A stretch of 64,000 bases of DNA from Methylobacterium sp. W2 (lineage in GTDB: Bacteria > Pseudomonadota > Alphaproteobacteria > Rhizobiales > Beijerinckiaceae): assembly GCF_020662345.1 (NCBI RefSeq), contig NZ_VMOA01000012.1, forward strand, positions 1-64,000. The letters run 5' to 3'. Shown piece by piece: positions 57,566 through 64,000 of this stretch. Under the pieces are notes generated by a model. It searched no databases. It worked only from the letters and a program-made list of their open reading frames with translations, and was not told the origin of the DNA. Position 1 is the stretch's first letter, and every line of letters begins with the position of its first letter. The position numbers and the translations under genes are program-made.

Positions 57566-58345
57566 ATGGACTCAGCGCTCAGCCAGGCCCCGACCTTCAT
57601 CACCGTGGGCGAGGGCGATGCCGCACGCCGCATCGCTGTGCGCACCTGCGCGGGAGACGGGCCTGCCCTGGTCTGGCTCGGGGGATTCCACTCCGATATG
57701 GGCGCCACCAAGGCGATGGTCCTCGACGCCTTCGCGCGGGACCATGGCCGCGCCCTCGTCCGGTTCGACTATACCGGGCACGGCGAATCGGAGGGAGAGT
57801 TCGCCGAATCGACGATCTCGACCTGGCTCGAAGACGCCATGGCGGTCGTCGACGCCACTGTGACAGGGCGCGCCATCCTCGTGGGCTCGTCGATGGGAGG
57901 CTGGATCGCCTGCCTCGCGGCACGGGCACGGGCGCTCCGGGGGGATGCCCCCCTCGCCGGCATGGTGCTAATCGCCCCCGCCCTCGATTTCACCGAGCGC
58001 CTGATGTGGGAGCGGTTCCCGCCGGAGATCCGCGAGACGATGGAACGCGAGGGCGTGTGGATGCGGCCCACCGAGTACGGTCCGGAGCCTATCCCCACCA
58101 CGATGGCGCTGATCGAGGATGGACGTCGGCACCTCCTTCTCGGCGGGCCGATCGATCCGGGCTGTCCGGTCCACATCCTGCAGGGCATGCGGGATTTAGA
58201 CGTGCCCTACACCCATGCCCTCGCGACGGTGGAACGGCTGCCGGCACCCGGCACCGTTCTCACCCTCATCGCTGATGGCGACCACCGCCTGTCGCGGCCG
58301 CAGGATCTGACGCGGCTGCTGGCGGCGGTGGCGGAAATCGCCTGA
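57566..58345 (+). CDS. Alpha/beta hydrolase (ABHD10-like)
   Basis: A 259-residue serine hydrolase. LVWLGGFHSDMGATKAMVLD is the oxyanion-hole region, FDYTGHGESEG follows, the nucleophile is in VGSSMGGWIACL (GxSxG), an aspartate in GMRDLDVPY, and the histidine in ADGDHRLSRP. The opening pattern is that of the ABHD10/thioesterase-like group. Cytoplasmic, substrate unknown. Confidence 0.82.
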   Translation: MDSALSQAPTFITVGEGDAARRIAVRTCAGDGPALVWLGGFHSDMGATKAMVLDAFARDHGRALVRFDYTGHGESEGEFAESTISTWLEDAMAVVDATVTGRAILVGSSMGGWIACLAARARALRGDAPLAGMVLIAPALDFTERLMWERFPPEIRETMEREGVWMRPTEYGPEPIPTTMALIEDGRRHLLLGGPIDPGCPVHILQGMRDLDVPYTHALATVERLPAPGTVLTLIADGDHRLSRPQDLTRLLAAVAEIA

Positions 58346-58358
58346 GCGTGCCTGCCGC

Positions 58359-58643
58359 TCAGTGCAAACTGACGGCGTGAAGATCGTTCGCCGCCGCATT
58401 GGCGACAATCACATCGCGCGAATCGGCCAGCAGGATCGGGCTGCCGCTGGCCGAGAGAAGAGCGAACAGGTCCATGCCGGGGGTCAGGTCCGGCGCCTGT
58501 GGGAACAGCCGCTTCACCTCGTCGGAGCGGATCGGCCGGACATAGGCGATATGGCCTTCGCCGAGGGCCGCGAGGTCGGCGGCGTTGAACTCGGCAGGGT
58601 CGAGATCAGCCGGGGTGATCGGGTTCGCGTTAAAATTGGTCAT
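58359..58643 (-). CDS. DUF1150 family protein
   Basis: A 94-residue acidic protein. LAALGEGHIAYVRPIRSDEV and the end DSRDVIVANAAANDLHAVSLH identify the alphaproteobacterial DUF1150 family, which is usually found next to Hsp20 genes, as here. The function is unknown; co-expression with the chaperone suggests heat-shock use. Its stop is 13 bases from the stop of the hydrolase gene. Confidence 0.85.
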   Translation of the reverse strand: MTNFNANPITPADLDPAEFNAADLAALGEGHIAYVRPIRSDEVKRLFPQAPDLTPGMDLFALLSASGSPILLADSRDVIVANAAANDLHAVSLH

Positions 58644-58721
58644 GATGCCCTCCTTTCGAGGCAGAGCTTGCTCCCGTGCGGCGCCATTTCTCGGACCGCA
58701 TGGGAGGAAAGAGTCACGCGC

Positions 58722-59159
58722 CTACACGTCGTCGCGGGATGCGATGGCGATCTTTCGGACGATCCGTTCCGGCTCCGGGCGGGTGAGATCGATGGAAAGA
58801 AGCCCGTTCGATAGGTCGGCGCCCACCACCTCCATGCCGTCGGCGAGGAGGAAGGCACGCTGGAACTGACGAGCAGCGATGCCGCGATGCAGGAACTGAC
58901 GCGCCTTGTCGTCGACCTGACGGCCCCGCACCACGAGCTGGTTCTCCTCCAGCATCACGTCGAGTTGGTCCCGCGTAAAGCCGGCCACCGCGAGGGTGAT
59001 CCGGAGCCGCTCGGGCTCGTCGTCGGAGCGCTGCACGCGCTCGATATTGTAGGGGGGGTACCCGTCATTGGCCGCCTTCGACACGCGGTCGAGGGCCTGC
59101 TCGATCTCGTCGAAGCCGAGAAGAAACGGATGTCCGAACGGAGAAGGCCGTGTCGTCAC
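58722..59159 (-). CDS. Small heat-shock protein Hsp20
   Basis: A 145-residue ATP-independent holdase with an alpha-crystallin domain (about residues 33-125: YNIERVQRSDDEPERLRITLAVAG, LVVRGRQVDD, FQRAFLLADGMEVVGADLSNGLLSIDL). The N-terminus TTRPSPFGHPFLLGFDEIEQAL is typical of the alphaproteobacterial class A proteins. The GTG start at 59159 follows AAGGA at 10 bases; an ATG at 59186 lies upstream of that site and is less likely. Followed by DUF1150. Confidence 0.9.
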   Translation of the reverse strand: MTTRPSPFGHPFLLGFDEIEQALDRVSKAANDGYPPYNIERVQRSDDEPERLRITLAVAGFTRDQLDVMLEENQLVVRGRQVDDKARQFLHRGIAARQFQRAFLLADGMEVVGADLSNGLLSIDLTRPEPERIVRKIAIASRDDV

Positions 59160-59263
59160 GTGATCTTGTTCCTTCGCGAAGCCCAAGGGTCGATAGATTG
59201 AGGCACTTCGAACTGTCGGAGCCCGCCTGCTGCAGCACTCCTCCCGGCGGTCGCCTGCCGGTC
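59160..59263 (-). promoter_or_regulatory. Possible RNA thermometer in the hsp20 leader
   Basis: The predicted leader is about 100 bases. Next to the start, CUUG-GG-CUU-CGCG-AAG-GAA-CAAG can fold so that the Shine-Dalgarno AAGGA is partly in the stem and partly in an internal loop. ROSE elements of rhizobial Hsp20 genes work this way. The match to the ROSE consensus (UUGCU opposite the ribosome site) is not exact. Confidence 0.35.
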
Positions 59264-59269
59264 ATCGCG

Positions 59270-59298
59270 ATATGGAGATGTGGAAAAGCGGCATCAAG
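59270..59298 (-). promoter_or_regulatory. Sigma32-like heat-shock promoter
   Basis: CTTGATG (59292-59298) and CTCCATAT (59270-59277) are 14 bases apart on the minus strand, close to the RpoH consensus CTTGAAA-N(11-16)-CCCCATNT. Placed about 110 bases before the hsp20 start. Confidence 0.65.
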
Positions 59299-59778
59299 GG
59301 TTTGGCTCCAAGGGTTCCGCTCGCCGCCGATCCCTGGCACCGCCCGGGTCCCCCCAATGGGGGATGCCGGCCTGGAACGTCATCGCATCAAGTGGGGATG
59401 ACGATCGCGGATCGAGAAAAGGCGCAAGAGGTCAGGATGATCAGGCAATTTGTTTGGGAGAATTAGGTAATCGACGGTGCCCCAGGGGAGCGTCGCAGTA
59501 ACAGTTTGGAACTGCTCTGATTTTCAGCACAAAGCTTGATCTTGGCGGATCAATTCGGATACTCCGCGCCACGTCGAACGATGCGGCGGTGCGCAAGCCG
59601 GACGCCACGGGTCAGGCTGGAGCGACACCGGAACGCGAGCGTCGCGCTCAATGCCCGAGGAACCGCAGAAGACGAGCCCTGCCAGGGGTCTCGGCGAGCC
59701 CGTTTGCCATGGCGTTTCGACGCATGCAACCAGGGCACGCGACTAGGGATAGCCGCAACCGAGGAGAACCGGACCGTT
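59299..59778. other. Intergenic region, no gene assigned
   Basis: A stretch of 480 bases with no supported gene. The plus-strand frame beginning at 59536 is an upstream extension of the next gene and lacks a codon pattern until 59779. No Fur-, Irr- or RirA-like operator was found here, although iron control of the downstream exbB genes might be expected. Confidence 0.45.
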
Positions 59779-60255
59779 ATGAAAGAGGCGCACCGCGTGA
59801 TCGACTTTCCATCTCTTTCTCCCGTCCGGGCCATGGGCGCCGCGCTGATGACCGCCGCCCTCACGGTGGGATGGGCCGGCTCCGCACCCGCCCAGGACGC
59901 GAAGGCTCCCGTCCTGAAGCTCGAACTCAACCGTCTCGAGCCGGCGGGCGAAGCCTGCCGCACCTATCTTCTCGTGGACAACAGCCGCGGCACCGCGCTG
60001 AAATCCCTTAAGCTCGACCTCTTCGCCTTCGATACGGAGGGCGTCGCGCAGAAGCGCCTCGCCGTCGAAGTCGGCCCCGTCCAGGACCGCAAGACCATGG
60101 TCCGGCTGTTCGATTTCCCGGCCCTCGCCTGCCCGAAGATCGGCCGCGTCCTCCTCAACGACGTCCTTGCCTGCGAAGGCGGCGAGGCCAGCCGCGAGAG
60201 CTGCCTCGACCGGATCGAGACCGAGAGCAAGACGAGCGCGACCTTTACCCGCTGA
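59779..60255 (+). CDS. Exported protein ahead of the exbB cluster
   Basis: A 158-residue protein with a signal peptide (MKEAHRVIDF, then a hydrophobic segment near residues 20-38 ending APAQD). The mature domain reads LELNRLEPAGEACRTYLLVDN, KLDLFAFDTEGVAQKRLAVEVGP (quoted in part) and has four cysteines (positions equivalent to EACRT, LACPK, LACEG, ESCLD), implying disulphides. Conserved proteins of this kind sit before TonB-energising genes in Rhizobiales. Function unknown. GGAG at 59763 precedes ATG 59779. Confidence 0.75.
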   Translation: MKEAHRVIDFPSLSPVRAMGAALMTAALTVGWAGSAPAQDAKAPVLKLELNRLEPAGEACRTYLLVDNSRGTALKSLKLDLFAFDTEGVAQKRLAVEVGPVQDRKTMVRLFDFPALACPKIGRVLLNDVLACEGGEASRESCLDRIETESKTSATFTR

Positions 60256-60341
60256 CCCCACGGACGGGCCGACGGCCTGTCTGGACGCCGATCCGGTCGC
60301 CCCTCGGCGATCGCCACCCAATGAACCCGGAGGAGCCCGCC

Positions 60342-61034
<693 letters not shown>

Positions 61035-61144
61035 CACGGCTCTCTCGACGCTCTGAACATTCCATGGCCGGCGCAGACGCGGCGGCACGGTGACGACATG
61101 CGGCGGGCCATCGAGCCGGCCGTCGATGCCCCGGAGGGCGAACG

Positions 61145-61624
61145 ATGGGTATGGGTTCGGTCCGCGCCAGCGGCGGCGACGACGAGGATGACCTCGATTC
61201 CGCGCCGATGTCTGAGATCAACGTCACTCCGATGGTGGACGTGATGCTAGTGCTGCTGATCATCTTCATGGTCGCGGCGCCGCTGATGACGACGGGCGTG
61301 CCGGTGCAACTGCCGAAGACCACCGCCGCCAAGGTCGCGCAGGCGAAGAAGCCCCTGGAAATTTCCATCGACAAGGAAGGCAAGCCGTTCCTGGCCAAGG
61401 ACGAGCTGACGCCCGAGACGATCATGCCGCGCCTGAAGGCGCTGGCGGCAGAAGACCCGACCCAGGTGATGCTGGTGCGCGGCGACAAGGACGTGCCCTA
61501 CGGCAAGATCATGGAAGTGATGGGCCTCGTCGGCCAGGCCGGCTTCACCAAGGTGTCCCTCATCGCTCAATCCCCGGGCGGGGCGCTTCCGGCTGCCCCC
61601 GCGGCGAGTGGAGCACCGCGGTAG
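61145..61624 (+). CDS. exbD: TonB-system energiser ExbD
   Basis: A 159-residue single-pass protein. SEINVTPMVDVMLVLLIIFMVAAPLM contains the conserved aspartate of the ExbD/TolR proton path in the helix; the periplasmic domain has ISIDKEGKPFLAKDEL and VMLVRGDKDVPYGKIMEVM. Works with ExbB and TonB in the inner membrane. The C-terminus is Pro/Ala-rich. Confidence 0.92.
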   Translation: MGMGSVRASGGDDEDDLDSAPMSEINVTPMVDVMLVLLIIFMVAAPLMTTGVPVQLPKTTAAKVAQAKKPLEISIDKEGKPFLAKDELTPETIMPRLKALAAEDPTQVMLVRGDKDVPYGKIMEVMGLVGQAGFTKVSLIAQSPGGALPAAPAASGAPR

Positions 61625-61629
61625 ACCCG

Positions 61630-62634
61630 ATGAGCGCCCTCGTCTCGACACGTGAATCCGGACCGCAAGGTCCCACGGGACTCGCTGCCGCCTTCCTCGT
61701 GGCCTTCGTCCTGCACCTGACGGTGCTGGCGGGCATGATGCTGTTCGGCCAGCCGCCCAAGGCGCCCCCCGGCGAGAACACGATCACCATCGATCTGGCG
61801 CCGCAATCGACGGAGGCCGAAGCCCCGTCTGCCCCCGCCATGACGGAGGCGGTGCCTCCGCCCGCCGAACAGGCGCCGGTCGAGACGCCGGACGTGGTGG
61901 AAGAAGTGCAGCCGCCGGAGATGGTGGCGGTGACGCCGCCCGAGACTGCCGAGATCCCCCCCGACGAGACCCAGCCCGTGGTCACGCCCGACACGATCAC
62001 CGAGGTGCCGCCGGAAGAGCAGGTGGTCACCTCCACCGCCGAGGTGGCCGAGCCCCTCGCTCCCCCGCCGCCGGTCGTGGCCAAGCCCCCCGAGCCGGTC
62101 AAGCCACCGAAGCCCGTGGAGGTCGTCCGGCCGAAGCCTAAGCCCGATCCGAGGATCGAGGCCAAGCGACAGGAGGAATTGGAGGCCAAGCGCGAAGCCA
62201 TTCGCGAAGCGAAGCTGAAGGCGGCCAAGGAAGCCAAGCTCAGGGCCGCGCGTGAGACCAGCAGGCGCGCCGCTCAGGAGGGTGGGCCCAGCAGTTCGGC
62301 CTCGTCCGCGAGGCAGGCGAGCACGGGATCGTCCGCCTCCGGCAACGATCCGAGCGCCCTGCGTCAATGGCAGGGAGCCTTGGCCTCGGCCATCAACGGC
62401 CGCATGAACCGCAACGCGGCGGCGGGAACGGCAGGCGGCACTGCCGTGGTGCGCTTCACCGTCTCGCGGTCGGGTCAGGTGCTCAGCGCCGGGCTCGCCA
62501 GCAGCAGCGGCATCAGCGTCATCGACGGCGCCGCGCTAGCCGCCGTGCGCGGTTCGCTGCCGGCGGCTCCTCCCGGCGTCTCCGTGAGCAGCCTCGCCGT
62601 CACCGTTCCCATGCGCTTCCGGCCCGGCGGTTGA
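61630..62634 (+). CDS. tonB: TonB-like energy-transducing protein
   Basis: A 334-residue protein with an N-terminal membrane anchor (residues 19-40), a very long Pro/Glu/Val-rich periplasmic spacer (about 45-180, many PPE and KPPKPVE units), a charged helix (DPRIEAKRQEELEAKREAIRE) and a C-terminal TonB domain (residues 245-334: GTAVVRFTVSRSGQVLSAGL, and SSLAVTVPMRF). Couples ExbBD energy to outer-membrane receptors; none is encoded nearby. Starts 6 bases after the exbD stop. Confidence 0.9.
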   Translation: MSALVSTRESGPQGPTGLAAAFLVAFVLHLTVLAGMMLFGQPPKAPPGENTITIDLAPQSTEAEAPSAPAMTEAVPPPAEQAPVETPDVVEEVQPPEMVAVTPPETAEIPPDETQPVVTPDTITEVPPEEQVVTSTAEVAEPLAPPPPVVAKPPEPVKPPKPVEVVRPKPKPDPRIEAKRQEELEAKREAIREAKLKAAKEAKLRAARETSRRAAQEGGPSSSASSARQASTGSSASGNDPSALRQWQGALASAINGRMNRNAAAGTAGGTAVVRFTVSRSGQVLSAGLASSSGISVIDGAALAAVRGSLPAAPPGVSVSSLAVTVPMRFRPGG

Positions 62635-62647
62635 GCCGGGAGGGGTC

Positions 62648-63172
62648 GTGGCGGTCTGGTTCACCAGCGATACGCATTTCGGCGACAGGCGTGCGCTGAA
62701 CATCGACCGCCGCCCCTATCCGGACCTCGCGGCCCACGATGCCGGCCTCATCGCCAACTGGAACGAGAGGGTCGCGCCCGACGACACCGTCTGGCATCTC
62801 GGCGACGTGGCCCTCGGCCCCTCCGATGCGCGCGTCGCCGAGATCGTCGGCGCCCTCAACGGCGTGAAACACCTGATCGTCGGCAACAATGACGGTCCGG
62901 GCACGCTCGCCCTACGGGACTGGGCCTCTGTGGGCCATTATGCCGAGATCGACGTCGAGGGGCGGCGGCTCGTCCTCTGCCATTACGCGTTCCGGACCTG
63001 GAACGGCATCGGGCGCGGTGCCCTCAATCTCCACGGCCATTCCCACGGCAAGCTCACGCCGGCCCCGCGGCAATACGATGTCGGTGTAGACGTGCATGCC
63101 TGTGCCCCGGTACGCCTCGACCAAGTTTTGGCCTCTCGCAGGCGCAAGAAACCTGCGGAACCTTCGCCGTGA
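62648..63172 (+). CDS. Calcineurin-like metallophosphoesterase
   Basis: A 174-residue phosphoesterase. FTSDTHFGDRRAL gives the D-x-H motif, WHLGDVALGP the GD motif, IVGNNDGPG the GN(D) motif, then LCHYAFRTW and GHSHGKL, with VGVDVHACAPV near the end. The small YfcE/phage-type scaffold; substrate unknown. GTG start with GGGAGG 5 bases before. Follows tonB by 13 bases, probably co-transcribed. Confidence 0.85.
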   Translation: MAVWFTSDTHFGDRRALNIDRRPYPDLAAHDAGLIANWNERVAPDDTVWHLGDVALGPSDARVAEIVGALNGVKHLIVGNNDGPGTLALRDWASVGHYAEIDVEGRRLVLCHYAFRTWNGIGRGALNLHGHSHGKLTPAPRQYDVGVDVHACAPVRLDQVLASRRRKKPAEPSP

Positions 63173-63310
63173 GTTCGCCGTTTGAACCGCATAACCAACG
63201 ATGACGACCGATCACTGGCTTTGAACTTGATCAGGTACTGACCGTACCAAGGTGCCGATGTCGAAAGACGGACAGCCCTCCTTCAACGAGACGCACAATC
63301 GGATTCTCCC

Positions 63311-63625
63311 ATGCGCTTCGCTCCTGCAACGCCCATCGCCGCTTTCGGCTTCGTGCTGTGCATGATCGCCCCGACCCTCGCGGCTCCCTCCTGTCTCAAG
63401 GGTGAACGGAAGATCCAAGAGGCCGCGGCCCTGCGCTATCAGGCACGCGAAGAAGCGCGGCTCGGCAACCGTGACCGGGTCTGCGACACTCTCGATGAGG
63501 TCGGAGATCGCTACGAAGACGCGAAGGAAGCCTTTGAGGATTGTGGTGCCGGTATCGTCGCCATCGATCTTCGCAGCGAGACGCGGGCCTTGCGGGCCGC
63601 CAAATCGGTGAACCGCTGCGACTGA
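63311..63625 (+). CDS. Small exported protein
   Basis: A 104-residue protein with a signal peptide (hydrophobic residues 8-25, TLA-A). The mature part is a charged helix-rich sequence with four cysteines (PSCLKG, RVCDTL, EDCGAG, VNRCD), so two disulphides are possible. I do not recognise a family. Confidence 0.55.
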   Translation: MRFAPATPIAAFGFVLCMIAPTLAAPSCLKGERKIQEAAALRYQAREEARLGNRDRVCDTLDEVGDRYEDAKEAFEDCGAGIVAIDLRSETRALRAAKSVNRCD

Positions 63626-63818
63626 ACTGCGTGACCGGAACGCCGATACTGCTCTCCGGACCTCGTCGACTGACATACCGAAACTAGAAAAAGTATCCGC
63701 CTTGTCGCGGATTGTCTCCGTATGCCCCGGTCCGGTGCGGCCACGCACAGCCGCACCGTCATTCCCACGTCACAGCTTCACGAACGACGGAAAGCTTGTC
63801 CGTCGGGAGACTTTCGTC

Positions 63819-63974
63819 ATGAACGCGTCCGCCCAGCACAGCGATCTCACCCTGCTCTCGTCCCACGCCGCACACTCGCCGGCGACCGGCCCGTCTTTCG
63901 CGGCGGCCCTGTGCGGTTTCCTATCGACCACCGTGGCGACGACGATGGTGATGTTTCTGCTGAGCAGCCTCTGA
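63819..63974 (+). CDS. Small single-helix membrane protein
   Basis: A 51-residue protein: a hydrophilic head (MNASAQHSDLTLLSSHAAHS), then one hydrophobic segment at about residues 28-50. ATG at 63819 follows GGGAGA by 8 bases. The frame opens at 63702 without support. No known family. It is the last gene in the window. Confidence 0.45.
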   Translation: MNASAQHSDLTLLSSHAAHSPATGPSFAAALCGFLSTTVATTMVMFLLSSL

Positions 63975-64000
63975 TCGGTAGTCCCTTCAAGGGGCTACGA

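Noticed and set aside
59299..59778. A Fur/RirA/Irr operator upstream of exbB
   Set aside because: I looked for 19-base palindromes and iron-responsive TGA-type repeats and saw none convincing.

Overview
The window is chromosomal DNA of a GC-rich alphaproteobacterium, most likely a Methylobacterium or Methylorubrum-like member of the Hyphomicrobiales. This is inferred from gene content and not from a database search. The pointers are a complete 14-gene nuoA-N operon with nuoE, nuoF and nuoG as separate genes followed by birA and rnj, a RegB/RegA redox pair, an intracellular polyhydroxybutyrate depolymerase, methylmalonyl-CoA epimerase, the zapA-6S RNA-fthC arrangement, DUF1150 next to Hsp20, and short Rhizobiales-type palindromic repeats between genes. 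No tRNA, rRNA, prophage or CRISPR array was seen.

Layout. Bases 1-9800 hold small conserved proteins (DUF3016, DUF2244, IalB), nth, purC, a YgjP-type metallopeptidase, phaZ and regBA. Bases 9900-11540 carry purS-purQ and apt. Bases 11700-14570 form an accessory patch: a broken ParD/ParE-like toxin-antitoxin pair, an AT-rich RTX calcium-binding gene, and a frameshifted IS5-type transposase remnant. Bases 14700-22000 hold suhB, a Sel1-repeat protein, a ThiE-like protein and the glycolytic/gluconeogenic run gap, pgk, fba. Bases 22200-28430 hold a DUF4164 gene, zapA, 6S RNA, fthC, a YmdB-like phosphoesterase, a non-flagellar MotA/OmpA-type pair, a LexA-box-controlled 34-residue membrane peptide and a GT1 glycosyltransferase. 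Bases 28460-33250 hold lolD, lolC/E, proS, a candidate sRNA, DUF1467 and mce. Bases 33250-51060 are rnj, birA and the nuo operon, all read on the minus strand. The rest holds two GT4 glycosyltransferases, a glycogen-debranching-type enzyme, infC with a probable AUU start, an alpha/beta hydrolase, DUF1150-hsp20 behind a sigma32-like promoter, an exbB-exbD-tonB cluster and small exported proteins.

How the genes fit together. The core theme is energy and central carbon metabolism: complex I, lower glycolysis/gluconeogenesis, PHB mobilisation and the redox sensor RegB. Envelope functions (LolCDE, TonB energisation, MotA/OmpA pair, glycosyltransferases) form the second theme. The most interesting items are the SOS-box-controlled micro-ORF at 26717-26821, the AT-rich RTX patch bounded by gene debris, a dispersed palindromic repeat whose half-unit lies in frame inside birA, an orphan sRNA candidate at 32067-32215, and a heat-shock promoter plus possible RNA thermometer ahead of hsp20.
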